From: a virus
Length of the DNA stretch: 25,137 nucleotides
IMG/VR virus record: IMGVR_UViG_3300008451_000420
Span: 1-25,137 of that record
Reading direction: 5' to 3' (one strand)
In this document: one piece after another, positions 1-9,152 of the stretch
Layout: each line of letters starts with the position of its first letter
How positions within the stretch are numbered: the stretch's first letter is position 1
Made by a program: the position numbers and the translations under genes
The notes under the pieces: generated by a model
What the model was told of the DNA's origin: nothing
Seen by the model: the letters and a program-made list of their open reading frames with translations, nothing else
Database searches by the model: none

Positions 1-473
1 ATACTATTGATAAAAAGATAAGAGATCAAATGGAACTTGTCCTCAACAGGTATGGAGAACTTATGGTTGCTAATATCATACGTATCCTACGTGAAGAGGA
101 CAAAGTTGCATCTGGTAAACTTATAAAAAGTTTCAACTACAAAATTGTAGAAGATGTTGGTACACTCCAACTACTTATTGAGAGTAGTGCAAACTATTCT
201 GATATTGTAGATGTTGGTAGAAAAGCAGGAAAACAACCTCCTCCATCAGCACTACAAAAGTGGATGAATCAGAAAGGTATAAAAGGAAATGCTAAATCTT
301 TATCTTTTGTAATTGGTAGAAAGATTGGAAGATTTGGTATTAAAGGTGTATTCTTCAACCAGCGTACACTTGATAAGTATCAGAGAAATCTAATACAAGA
401 TTTAAACAACCTGAAAGGGTTAGATTCATTGATAAATGAAACATACATCATAAACTTAGGAAACAAATTTTAA
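1..473 (+). CDS. Tail completion / gp10-like neck protein, 5' truncated by window edge
   Basis: The reading frame is open from the first full codon of the window (base 3) through the ATG at 30, and there is no start-like leader before that ATG, so I think the true start lies outside the window and 147 residues from base 30 is a minimum. The visible protein is basic and mixed alpha/beta, with a stretch (SLSFVIGRKIGRFGIKG) that resembles the 'fully folded, Ile-Gly-rich' tails of HK97 gp10-like head-tail joining or tail-completion proteins of Bacteroidetes phages. Such proteins sit at the neck, between connector ring and tail tube. The next gene begins 4 bases after the stop and is a tail component, which agrees with this role. 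The family call rests on overall resemblance, not on a catalytic motif; another minor virion protein remains possible. Confidence 0.55.
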   Translation, partial: TIDKKIRDQMELVLNRYGELMVANIIRILREEDKVASGKLIKSFNYKIVEDVGTLQLLIESSANYSDIVDVGRKAGKQPPPSALQKWMNQKGIKGNAKSLSFVIGRKIGRFGIKGVFFNQRTLDKYQRNLIQDLNNLKGLDSLINETYIINLGNKF

Positions 474-477
474 AATT

Positions 478-2175
478 ATGGCACTAACAATTACTAACCA
501 ACCTGAAGAAGATAATATCTACTTATCTGGTAATAAGATATATTTTAAAGTAACCTCTACTCTTAGTGGTAATGATAATTTTACATACAAAGTAGAGGTT
601 TTCATCAGATCTGTTACAGGTAGTTATGGAGATCCCATTATTCTATTAGTTCCACCTATTGGAACTAATGGTGCATTAGAGTTAGACCTCTCTGATATTT
701 ACTATAGTATTGATTTTGCTAAATATACCAACTATACGAACTATAATGTAGGTAATATCACTAATGGTGTGTACCAAAGTTATTTACAGATTAGTGAGGT
801 AACATCAGGGGGTGCAGCTACAGCTACTACAGATTTCTTTATTGTTGATGGAAAAGTAGATTTGAACAATGTATTAGCTGCTAATAACTTCGATCAACAC
901 TATGTTGCAGATCCAAGTCAACCCTCTGATAAACTATGGTTAACAGATGCACCTGATACTATTGAAACAAACACTGTTCAACTAGAATTTGTTACTAAAG
1001 CAGATTTAATTGATGCTGTTACATTTCAACCATTTTCTAATGATCCATTACAAGATACAATTGAAGGATATGATGCACAGTACGATGAGGGAGATTTATC
1101 AAATGCAGAGTTCTTTTTTGATGATATAAATGGTTTTCCTACCCTAGAAACATCTGCTAATGGTAGAGGTGATTTCAACAGCTTAGGATATACTACTATT
1201 TTTTGGACAACATTTTCAACTATTCCTTATTCTAGTGGTTTTGGTGATCAACTTGTAACATTACAACTGGATAGTCCATCAGGAGACTATTTCTTAGATA
1301 CTATCAACTATCCTGCTTTTACTGGATATAGAATTTTATTAGTTGGTGGTAATCAAGATAAATCACAATGGACTCCTATTGATGAAATTTTTGTAACAGA
1401 TGGTGGTACACCCACTCAAATTTCTACTATTTCAGCTCCATCTTTACCTATTGATATCTTAAATCAATTTTCATACTTAGGTTTCTTGTATATTGCACGA
1501 GATATTGATGATGTACCAACAGATAACCCATTTCCTATTAGAATTGAGGTAATTGATCTACAAATTGAAAGAGCTGGTGAGTATTTTGTAAAATTTGAAA
1601 GACCAACTACTGGTTTACCTGCAGAATATATTAGATTTGGTAATAATACTAAGAGAAATTATATTATAACAGAAACTACAACTACACCAATAGAACTTAC
1701 AGTTGTTGACAACAATTTACAACCATTAGGTAGAACTATTACAGCAGTAAAACCTTGTCAAAAGCTTAGAAAAGCTGATGCTGTTCTAATTCAATTCCAA
1801 AATGACTACGCTAGTACAGAATATTGTACAATGTATGAGTTGGAAGCAGAAACATTCTTGGAGAGATTGAATATTATTAAACCATTACCAGCAAATTACA
1901 CATATCAGGATAGAGGTAGTAAAACACTCACTACAACTAGCTCAAAAACTAGAACTTTCGTCACTGATTTCATTACAAAAGATGAAGCAGATTGGATGTT
2001 GCAGTTGGTTCGCTCCACTTCTGTTGGTATTGTTAGTGAAGATTTGTCAGGTGATAATTATGTTTTACCAATGGTAATCACAACGGATAGAGTTACTAGA
2101 ATGAATGACTTACTTACACCATTATACCAACTAAGAGTGGAAATGGTTGAAGCAAATACTCTATCTCTAAGATAA
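478..2175 (+). CDS. Distal-tail-like virion protein
   Basis: A 565-residue protein rich in Thr, Asn, Asp and aromatic residues with alternating hydrophobic pattern, as expected of stacked beta-sandwich virion domains; there is no signal peptide, membrane segment or enzyme motif. The last 80 residues (around TFVTDFITKDEADWMLQLV and then VLPMVITTDRVTRMND) follow a layout I know from distal-tail proteins of Bacteroidetes siphophages: a helix carrying 'DEADWM', then a strand that contacts the next ring. It stands directly before a hub-like protein and upstream of the tape measure, the place where a Dit-like protein is expected. The leader ATTTTAAAATT lies immediately before the start and overlaps the preceding stop. 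Function is inferred from position and fold pattern; a generic baseplate protein is the alternative. Confidence 0.5.
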   Translation: MALTITNQPEEDNIYLSGNKIYFKVTSTLSGNDNFTYKVEVFIRSVTGSYGDPIILLVPPIGTNGALELDLSDIYYSIDFAKYTNYTNYNVGNITNGVYQSYLQISEVTSGGAATATTDFFIVDGKVDLNNVLAANNFDQHYVADPSQPSDKLWLTDAPDTIETNTVQLEFVTKADLIDAVTFQPFSNDPLQDTIEGYDAQYDEGDLSNAEFFFDDINGFPTLETSANGRGDFNSLGYTTIFWTTFSTIPYSSGFGDQLVTLQLDSPSGDYFLDTINYPAFTGYRILLVGGNQDKSQWTPIDEIFVTDGGTPTQISTISAPSLPIDILNQFSYLGFLYIARDIDDVPTDNPFPIRIEVIDLQIERAGEYFVKFERPTTGLPAEYIRFGNNTKRNYIITETTTTPIELTVVDNNLQPLGRTITAVKPCQKLRKADAVLIQFQNDYASTEYCTMYELEAETFLERLNIIKPLPANYTYQDRGSKTLTTTSSKTRTFVTDFITKDEADWMLQLVRSTSVGIVSEDLSGDNYVLPMVITTDRVTRMNDLLTPLYQLRVEMVEANTLSLR

Positions 2176-2186
2176 AGTAATGTTTT

Positions 2187-5100
2187 ATGAAAGGTGCTGA
2201 ACTTTATATTTATACCACCCAATGGGAGAAGTTAGATTTGTATGGTAATGAGGTGATTCAATTAACCAAACAGATTGCTAATATTGATGAGGAATCCTTC
2301 AGACAATCTAATTTCTCCCTTGATTTTGATACACCTTTGACAAAAAGAAATCAAAGGGTATTTGGATATGTTGATAATGTTAATTCTAGACAGCTTTATA
2401 CAGGTTATGATACCAACTTTATCACATTTGATACTGATTCATTTTGGGATTTTGATACCACTGTAGTAGGTAATACCTACAAATGGCAAGGTGATACTAA
2501 ACAATTTGTTGTTAATCAGGAGGTAAAAATCACTTGGTTACCTAATGAACTCTCTTATTACATTGGTACTATCACTTCTGTTGACCCAATTAACAACACC
2601 ATTGACATTAAAATTACCTACAAGAGTACTAGTACTAGTGTATTTGCTCCAGGTGTACAACCTGATTGGCAAATTAATATCATCTACCTTAATACCCTCA
2701 AATATCCAGCTATTGTAATGAATAATGGCTACTTGGTATCTAAAGGGTTTATTGAAATCAACACTATTACTAAAAGAGTACAAGATACATCTGTAAATAT
2801 TACATTCTTTGGTGAACAGTTAGATTTCTTCTTGAAAATGGATGGTGGATTGAGAGATTTAGATGTATCAGATACAAATGATGTAGCTTGGGATGCTCTA
2901 ACAATTACTACTTCCAATAATTTTTATCAATTCTCATTAGAAGATCCTATAGGTGAGGTAAACTCACCTGTTTATTGGGGTTTTGTAGATTATGCTGACC
3001 ATATTGATATTACAGATATTGATGTAAATAATACAACAACAGGTGTTGTAAAGTATAATAGAGGTGTAATAAAAACTGAAAATTTAACAGTATCAGATGC
3101 AGTACTATTAGGTACAAATGTTATTGGTAATTTTTATGGTAATAGAGGATTGTACGTAGGACACGATCTTTTACCCTACTTTAAAACAAATTATCTTGTA
3201 AATAAATGTGTAGAATATGGTGGTTACACATTAAATGTAGCTGATTCTACATTCTTTACTACCTTACCATATAGTGCATCAATTCTTATTCATAATGATA
3301 TTAATGAAAACAATGGTAGTTTCCCTTGGTTGATGAAAAGTAATAATGATGAGGTTACAGTATCAGAAGATACACTTACTTTTACAGCAAATCCAGCAAC
3401 ATCAACTAGAATATCAATTGGTACAAATCTATCTACTACATTGGGTTTAAATGGTTATCAAGGTGGATCTATTACACCTTTATCTTTAGAAATATTTAAC
3501 TCAAACTCAAGTGTTATTTTAAATGATACAATTGAATTTACTATTAAAGAAAGAGATCAAATTGTAATTAGGAGGGTGAGAGATGGAATCACTGTAGCTA
3601 CTTTCAATCCAACTACAATTAGTAATCCTACTACTGGTGAATATGACATTTTAACACCTAATGCTACTATTAATAATTCATATGAGTTGTTTGATGGTAC
3701 AATAACTATTCCTGCAAACTCAATATTAGAGGAAAATGAAGAATTTGTAGTTGAATTTGTATCAAATTCTATCTTGGGTGCTGGTGATTATACAGGTGCT
3801 GCATACAATTCAAATAATGCATACTCAGGATTTCACGTTAGAAACTATGGTTCTTATCAACCAGTTATAAATGTTGAAAGTGGTGAGTATGCTCAAGATA
3901 TAAACAACCTATTATTAGGTGCTACTCCTGAAACTCCAAATAGATTTGTTGATAATGATAAAGATTCAAGAAATACAGGTACTGTTTTATCAACTTCTGT
4001 TAACTCTGTTGCACCAAACTCATTTGACTACACTGATGGAAGGGTGAATTATGAATTAGGTAGAATCAAAGCACCATTTTTACAAAATGAGGTTAAATTT
4101 TACATATATTTAAAAGTTAGTTATAATGCACTCGTAACAATTACTCCATCAAGTGTAGCAACATTTACAAGTAGAAAGTATGTAAAAACAGGAGACTTCC
4201 AAATTAGATTGTCAGAAGAAAGTCCAAAATTCAACTATAAGAAAGTATTACCAAAAAATTTAACTATTGGACAATATTTATCCAATATTATCAAAACTTA
4301 TAACCTAATGTTTGATGTTGATAATCAAACTGGTGTAGTAACAATGGATAGATTCCAAGATTTTTATGCTGATGGTAATGCTATAGATCTATCAAATAGT
4401 TTAGATTTATCAACACCTATTGAAATTGAGCGTGATCCCAAGATTAAATGGTTAAATAAAACATTTGTAGAATCAAATGATTATCAAAATACTAGATATG
4501 TAGATTATTACAAAGAAAATCCACTCAAATCTGGTGCTGATTTAATATATGGTGCATCAGAAAGATTGTTCTCTCAAAAGAATAACATTAATAAAGTTAT
4601 TGAGAATGAGTTTATGCCTATTATGTACTATTCAAACCTTAGTTTGTGTACAGTGGATCGTACAGATAAAACCTTTAGACCATATGATAGATTTATCACT
4701 ACACCATTAACAGGATATTTTGATTCAGAGGGATCAACTATTGATGGTACATTTAGATTAATAAAGAAAACAGATACAAATCTAACATCTATTGCATTTC
4801 CAAATGTATTAGAAACTGCAAGATTTAACCCTAATGGTCAACTAATCCTAATTGATGAATATCCTACTAATAGTGGTATTGGTATTTTCTTCTCATTTTT
4901 TGGTAATACATTAGCTGCTGTACAAGATACCACCAAATATGATTATCTTATACTCACACCAGAGGTAGATGCTGAAACAGATATTTTCAATGGAGCACAA
5001 TTCTATTCAGTAGGTCATATGTTTGATATTATGAATACTAGTCTTTTAGGATTGGATACTATTTCACTTACTTATAGGTACGATGAAGCATTATATCAAC

Positions 5101-5510
5101 AAGATATGGGCATTGTATCAGAACTTATTACAGGATTACCAGGTATTCCTTCTCTTTTTAAAAGAGATATTAATGGTGTTTGGTATTGGACTGGAATTAA
5201 TTATAAGTATACAGGATTTGCAAATGAAGCCTACCCATTACTATTCTCAAGAGAAAATGTGATTGACTTAACAGAAGCATACTTCTCTGAATTTGAGGAT
5301 GACTTGGATCCATCTATCAACGTGTATAATAAAGTAAAATGTAGGGTGTTTTTGACAAGTAAACAATTAGCAGAGATTAAGTTGAATGATAGGATTCTTC
5401 TAAACTTTGGTAAGGGTGAGGGAGCTTACTACAGAATCAATAAATTGTCCAGTAATCTAGACGGTAATAACCCTACTACTTTGGAGTTGATTAGATTAAA
5501 CAAATACTAA
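2187..5510 (+). CDS. Large baseplate hub / tail-tip (Tal-like) protein
   Basis: At 1107 residues this is the longest gene here. It is beta-rich and acidic, with few cysteines and no signal or membrane segment. A central-to-C-terminal part (around LPKNLTIGQYLSNIIKTYNL, followed by MFDVDNQTGVVTMDRFQDF and IEIERDPKIKW) has the arrangement of hub proteins (gp27/gpD/Tal type) in phages of Bacteroidetes. The C-terminus ends in an OB-like strand pattern (GEGAYYRINKLSSNLDG). It sits between the distal-tail-like gene and the tape measure, which fits a hub that closes the tail tube and anchors fibres. No peptidase or lysozyme motif is visible, so it may not digest the wall itself. The start at 2187 is chosen because the nearby ATG at 2180 is in another frame. 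It has no obvious repeats despite its size. Confidence 0.55.
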   Translation: MKGAELYIYTTQWEKLDLYGNEVIQLTKQIANIDEESFRQSNFSLDFDTPLTKRNQRVFGYVDNVNSRQLYTGYDTNFITFDTDSFWDFDTTVVGNTYKWQGDTKQFVVNQEVKITWLPNELSYYIGTITSVDPINNTIDIKITYKSTSTSVFAPGVQPDWQINIIYLNTLKYPAIVMNNGYLVSKGFIEINTITKRVQDTSVNITFFGEQLDFFLKMDGGLRDLDVSDTNDVAWDALTITTSNNFYQFSLEDPIGEVNSPVYWGFVDYADHIDITDIDVNNTTTGVVKYNRGVIKTENLTVSDAVLLGTNVIGNFYGNRGLYVGHDLLPYFKTNYLVNKCVEYGGYTLNVADSTFFTTLPYSASILIHNDINENNGSFPWLMKSNNDEVTVSEDTLTFTANPATSTRISIGTNLSTTLGLNGYQGGSITPLSLEIFNSNSSVILNDTIEFTIKERDQIVIRRVRDGITVATFNPTTISNPTTGEYDILTPNATINNSYELFDGTITIPANSILEENEEFVVEFVSNSILGAGDYTGAAYNSNNAYSGFHVRNYGSYQPVINVESGEYAQDINNLLLGATPETPNRFVDNDKDSRNTGTVLSTSVNSVAPNSFDYTDGRVNYELGRIKAPFLQNEVKFYIYLKVSYNALVTITPSSVATFTSRKYVKTGDFQIRLSEESPKFNYKKVLPKNLTIGQYLSNIIKTYNLMFDVDNQTGVVTMDRFQDFYADGNAIDLSNSLDLSTPIEIERDPKIKWLNKTFVESNDYQNTRYVDYYKENPLKSGADLIYGASERLFSQKNNINKVIENEFMPIMYYSNLSLCTVDRTDKTFRPYDRFITTPLTGYFDSEGSTIDGTFRLIKKTDTNLTSIAFPNVLETARFNPNGQLILIDEYPTNSGIGIFFSFFGNTLAAVQDTTKYDYLILTPEVDAETDIFNGAQFYSVGHMFDIMNTSLLGLDTISLTYRYDEALYQQDMGIVSELITGLPGIPSLFKRDINGVWYWTGINYKYTGFANEAYPLLFSRENVIDLTEAYFSEFEDDLDPSINVYNKVKCRVFLTSKQLAEIKLNDRILLNFGKGEGAYYRINKLSSNLDGNNPTTLELIRLNKY

Positions 5511-5511
5511 G

Positions 5512-5739
5512 ATGATTGATATCAAGCAAATACTACAAGGATATGGCAGGCTTCTATCAAGTGATATGAAGTCTGCTATTCTTGCAGAAGAAAGACAAAA
5601 ACTTTGTGCAGAATGCCCATTTAAGACATTAGCAAACACTTGTAGTAAATGTGGATGCTACATACCAGCAAAAACTAGAAGTGATGCAGCAGAGTGCCCT
5701 GATGGAAAATGGGGTGCAGTAAAATTGAATGAACTATAA
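5512..5739 (+). CDS. Small Cys-rich, probable zinc-binding protein
   Basis: A 75-residue protein with six cysteines: C32xxC35, C44xxC47xC49 and C62, followed by PDGKW. Four of these (two CxxC pairs) would make a zinc ribbon; C49 and C62 may complete an alternative site. It begins one base after the hub stop codon and precedes the tape measure by 23 bases, so it is translated with the tail operon. I recall small proteins with this 'CP...C.KCGC...CPxGKW' pattern in many Caudoviricetes, usually next to tail genes, but I know no proven role. A virion metal-binding plug, an assembly factor or a regulator are all possible. The protein is intact and compact; there is no sign of decay. Confidence 0.75.
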   Translation: MIDIKQILQGYGRLLSSDMKSAILAEERQKLCAECPFKTLANTCSKCGCYIPAKTRSDAAECPDGKWGAVKLNEL

Positions 5740-5741
5740 CT

Positions 5742-5757
5742 CTATTTTAAAGAAAAA
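5742..5757 (+). promoter_or_regulatory. A/T leader element, copy 1
   Basis: The string CTATTTTAAAGAAAA lies 21 bases before the tape-measure ATG. A near-identical string precedes the protease gene and the 614-residue fibre gene at 19-21 bases from their starts. There is no Shine-Dalgarno sequence. The fixed distance to the start codon suggests a translation-initiation enhancer, as A/T-rich leaders are in Bacteroidetes, though a promoter part is possible. Confidence 0.45.
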
Positions 5758-5762
5758 TTCGT

Positions 5763-7805
5763 ATGGCTAATAATGTAAATATTAAAGTAACAGTTGATGA
5801 TGCTGCGTTGGAGAAATTAACCAACAAAGCTCAACAATCTGCTAAGATTATACGTGGTGGATTTGATATTGCTACTGGTGCTGCTGCTATCTTTGGAACA
5901 AAGTCTGCTGAAGCTATGGAAAAATTAGCCAACAGGAGTATTCTTGTAGCTAATAGTTTCAATGGTTTAGAAGATTTGATTGAGGGATTAGGTAAACAAG
6001 AGGGATTCCTAAAAGCAGCCCAAAAAGTAGGTATAGGTAAGCAAGCTGTAGAGGGATTTGCTGCTGCGTTACCTGGAATTGGTATTGCTGCAGCAGTTGT
6101 ACTTCCTTTAGTTACAGAATATTGGGATGACATTGCTTCAGCAATAGGAATTTCTACAGAACAAACTTTATTGAATTCTGAAGCTATTGGTAAGGCTGCT
6201 GAAAAATTTACTTCTTTAAAAACTGATGTAGAGGTATTAGTTTCTGAGTATAATAATTCTAATACTTCATTAGAAAGACAAAAGGAGATAGTAGGTGAAC
6301 TATCTGAGATAAGCCCTAATTACTTCAATACAGCTATTTCTAATACAGAACAGCTGAAAGCTGCACAAGATCAATTTAATGCAGCTATAATTCAACAAAT
6401 AACTCTAGAATCAAGTAAAAGTTTAATAGCTGAAAAACAGAAAGAGTTTTTAAATGAAAATGTTCAATTACTTCAAGATATTGCTGCTTTAGAGGCTAGA
6501 GATCCTAAGAAGTTTCCTGCTTTAAATGAGGCTCAGAGAGAAGCAGATAGAAAAAATGCAGATAGATTAAAAGAGTTAAGATCTCAGTTTAAAGAGAATG
6601 AAAGATTGTTCCAAGGAGAAGTAACTGGATTATTAAACATTGCAACAAAAGCTTCTGGTAATTTAGATAAATTGGGTGGTGATGTTACAAAAAAAGCTAT
6701 AAAAGGAGTAGCTAAAACTGCTAAAGAAACTGCTAGAGAGGAATTGGATTTACCTTTACTACAAACTTTAATTCTTGGAGAAGGTACTCTAGAAGAACCC
6801 TTGCCAGAAGAGGATAAGAAGAAATTAGCTAATGCTATATCATTATCTTTGTTGGGTGTTACAGAAGAAGTTAGACAACAACAAAAAGAAGATAATAAAC
6901 CTTCACCATTAGTAGATCTTATAATACCAACTGAGCAAGAAATTACTGAGTTAGACCTTACTATTGGTGAGAGAGCTCAATTTATTGGTAAAAAAATAGA
7001 AAAATTCTTAAACTCTGAAGCATTTCAACAAAGTTTTGCTGTATTTAACAATATTACTAGTGCTATTTATGATAATTTACAGATGAGATTGGATGCACTC
7101 TCCACTGAAAAAGAGAAAGCATTAGCAATGATTGATGATTTTGAAAAGCAAGCATTAGAGAAAGCTAATGATAATGAGTTGGAGAGAGTGAGAATTCAAA
7201 AGGATGCTAATGCTAAAAGGTTAAAAGCAGAGGAAGAGTATGCAGCAAAAGAGAAAGAACTCAGAAAAAAGCAAGCAGACATCCAATTAGCTGTTACTAT
7301 TGCTCAAATTCTTGCTACACAAGCAAAAGCAATCACTGAAGCTATTGCTGTTGCTCCTCCTTTAGGGTTTATTTTGGCTGGTTTAGTTGGTACTGCTACT
7401 GCAATTCAACTCTCTACTGCTATTCAACAGAGAAATCAGATTGCAAAATTAGCACAAGGTGGTACTCTTTTTGGTCCATCACACGCAGAAGGTGGTATTA
7501 GAGGTACTGGAGCTTTTGGTGGTATTGAAGTAGAAGGTGGAGAGATGATTATTAACAAGAGAAGTGCTAGAATGTATGGTCCACTTTTGAGTAGAATTAA
7601 CCAAGCAGGAGGTGGTGTACCTTTGATTCCTACAAAAGCAGCAAATGGTGGTGTATTACCTGGTTCAATGATGAGTGATCTAGATTATGACAGATTGGCT
7701 TCTGCTATTGCTGCTACACCTGTTAGAGCATATGTAGTAACACAAGATATTACTGACTCTCAAGATAAACTTAATTTGATTCAGCGTAAAGCAAATCTAT
7801 TCTAA
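5763..7805 (+). CDS. Tail tape measure protein
   Basis: This 680-residue protein has the design of a tape measure. It starts with a helical region, then a hydrophobic block (about residues 98-117), long charged helices likely to be coiled coil (about 200-290 and 435-505), a second hydrophobic block (about 510-550), and a glycine-rich C-terminus with GGTLFGPSHAEGGI and EVEGGEMIINKRS, which recurs in Bacteroidetes phage tape measures. The protein would run through the tail tube, set its length, and exit during DNA ejection. With the usual rule of about 1.5 angstrom per residue the tail would be near 100 nm, which suits a siphovirus. It is preceded by the A/T leader element and followed by the protease gene after 22 bases. 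Its position upstream of the head genes is unusual. Confidence 0.8.
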   Translation: MANNVNIKVTVDDAALEKLTNKAQQSAKIIRGGFDIATGAAAIFGTKSAEAMEKLANRSILVANSFNGLEDLIEGLGKQEGFLKAAQKVGIGKQAVEGFAAALPGIGIAAAVVLPLVTEYWDDIASAIGISTEQTLLNSEAIGKAAEKFTSLKTDVEVLVSEYNNSNTSLERQKEIVGELSEISPNYFNTAISNTEQLKAAQDQFNAAIIQQITLESSKSLIAEKQKEFLNENVQLLQDIAALEARDPKKFPALNEAQREADRKNADRLKELRSQFKENERLFQGEVTGLLNIATKASGNLDKLGGDVTKKAIKGVAKTAKETAREELDLPLLQTLILGEGTLEEPLPEEDKKKLANAISLSLLGVTEEVRQQQKEDNKPSPLVDLIIPTEQEITELDLTIGERAQFIGKKIEKFLNSEAFQQSFAVFNNITSAIYDNLQMRLDALSTEKEKALAMIDDFEKQALEKANDNELERVRIQKDANAKRLKAEEEYAAKEKELRKKQADIQLAVTIAQILATQAKAITEAIAVAPPLGFILAGLVGTATAIQLSTAIQQRNQIAKLAQGGTLFGPSHAEGGIRGTGAFGGIEVEGGEMIINKRSARMYGPLLSRINQAGGGVPLIPTKAANGGVLPGSMMSDLDYDRLASAIAATPVRAYVVTQDITDSQDKLNLIQRKANLF

Positions 7806-7808
7806 TTA

Positions 7809-7823
7809 CTATTTTAAAATAAA
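7809..7823 (+). promoter_or_regulatory. A/T leader element, copy 2
   Basis: CTATTTTAAAATAAA stands 19 bases before the protease ATG and matches the copies ahead of the tape measure and fibre genes. Its core ATTTTAAAAT is a palindrome. Confidence 0.45.
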
Positions 7824-7827
7824 CATT

Positions 7828-8967
7828 ATGAACATAAAAGTTTACGAAGCATTTCTTGATGAAAACTTTAAAGGGGTATATGCATTATCTTTTGTTAATA
7901 AACCTGCTATGCAGGCTGAGTTCTTCTTATTGAGTGAGATTGAAGATTTTGATGAGAATGAAATCAAACTTAGTGTATTAGATGAAGAGAAAAAGATTGT
8001 TGTTGGTGCTATTGCAATACCAGATAAATTGATCTTGAGAAAAGATAGATTTGGTACACCATTCTTTGTCTACTTTACTGAACAAACTATCAGAGATTCT
8101 GCTGCACTTACATTCAATAACGGTGCACTTTTGAACAACAATATTGAGCACACCTCAAAGAAATTAGAAGGTGTACAAGTATTAGAAACTTGGGTGATTG
8201 ATGACCCTGAGAAAGACAAAGCAAACCTTGTATATGGTTTTAATTACCCAAAAGGTACTTGGATGGCTTCATATAAGGTTAATAGAAAAGATGTATGGAA
8301 TGATATTAAATTTAAAAAGATCAATGGTTTCTCATTAGAAGGTCATTACAACACTAAGTTTTCCTACTATTTGAGTGATTTCAAACTAAGTCAAGAGAAC
8401 TTCAGAAAAAGTATCATTGGTAAGAAGATTGAACAGTTACTAAACACTCATAAGATTAAATTTTTGAACTTTATTGCAGAAAGTGAGATTGAAAAGAGAT
8501 ACAATGACTTCTATAGAAATGTCAATATGACATTAGGTGATATGGAAAAGTGGTCTCAATCACCTTGTTCAAGATTAGCATCATTGGATAGAAAACCTGT
8601 TGAGAGAGTAATCAAATTATTATCAACACCAAAGAATCTTTGGGGATTAGATGAATACACAGAAGCAGGTAAAGTAGTATCATTCATCCAAAGAATGAAG
8701 GAAAACTCAGCAGGTGCACCAGCAAGTGATGAGTGCAGAATGTCAAAAAGAACTATCTCTCTATTGAATTGGGGGTACAATCCTAATGATAGAATGAAAT
8801 TCAATGAAGAATGTGATAGTTGTTTGGAGTTAAAATTACCAGAACCATCATTTTCTGAGAATGAGAGTGAGTTTGTATCAAGATGTATGGGTGATAATAC
8901 TATGCAATCTGAGTTTCCAGATGAACAACAGAGAGCTGCTGTTTGCTACGCACAATTTAGGAAATAA
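7828..8967 (+). CDS. XkdF-type prohead serine protease with C-terminal extension
   Basis: The first 175 residues match the XkdF family of phage serine proteases: VVGAIAIPDKLILR (about 58-71), NNIEHTS with a candidate catalytic His at 108, VQVLETWVIDDPEKDKA (116-132), PKGTWMASYKV (141-151), and GFSLEG with a candidate catalytic Ser at 169. The enzyme would cleave the scaffold and mature the prohead, and it stands just before the scaffold and capsid genes. The remaining 200 residues are not needed for the protease fold. They hold a Cys-containing helical block (about 245-335, with SPCSRLASLDRKPVERVIK) and end in a motif (ESEFVSRCMGD, then FPDEQQRAAVCYAQFRK) that I know from the ends of several phage head proteins. 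The extension may be a scaffold-binding or portal-binding arm; that is inference. Confidence 0.82.
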   Translation: MNIKVYEAFLDENFKGVYALSFVNKPAMQAEFFLLSEIEDFDENEIKLSVLDEEKKIVVGAIAIPDKLILRKDRFGTPFFVYFTEQTIRDSAALTFNNGALLNNNIEHTSKKLEGVQVLETWVIDDPEKDKANLVYGFNYPKGTWMASYKVNRKDVWNDIKFKKINGFSLEGHYNTKFSYYLSDFKLSQENFRKSIIGKKIEQLLNTHKIKFLNFIAESEIEKRYNDFYRNVNMTLGDMEKWSQSPCSRLASLDRKPVERVIKLLSTPKNLWGLDEYTEAGKVVSFIQRMKENSAGAPASDECRMSKRTISLLNWGYNPNDRMKFNEECDSCLELKLPEPSFSENESEFVSRCMGDNTMQSEFPDEQQRAAVCYAQFRK

Positions 8968-8975
8968 GCGGACTT

Positions 8976-9041
8976 AGGGAGTGGATTAATATTTTCTTTA
9001 AGGGATCCTATTAAGAAATATAACTGGCAATGACACTCCTT
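8976..9041 (+). ncRNA. Two-tier stem-loop between protease and scaffold genes
   Basis: The intergenic stretch folds into nested stems: an outer GGAGTG (8978-8983) with CACTCC (9034-9039), and an inner ATATTTtCTT (8989-8998, one bulged T) with AAGAAATAT (9013-9021). It is followed closely by an intrinsic terminator, and no gene fits inside. It may be a 3' UTR structure protecting the protease message or a small RNA of about 100 nt. No family is recognised. Confidence 0.4.
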
Positions 9042-9051
9042 TATGCTAATT

Positions 9052-9077
9052 TGGCAGTCTTTTAGGCTGCCATTTTT
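9052..9077 (+). terminator. Intrinsic terminator after protease gene
   Basis: TGGCAG (9052-9057) pairs with CTGCCA (9067-9072) and is followed by TTTTT. It ends the upstream tail-protease transcript and so isolates the scaffold-capsid operon. Confidence 0.75.
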
Positions 9078-9152
9078 GCTTATATCTGACATTTTGGCAG
9101 TTAGAATAAAGGATGATTACAAACTTTCTATATATAAGGTAAATATTTTACT

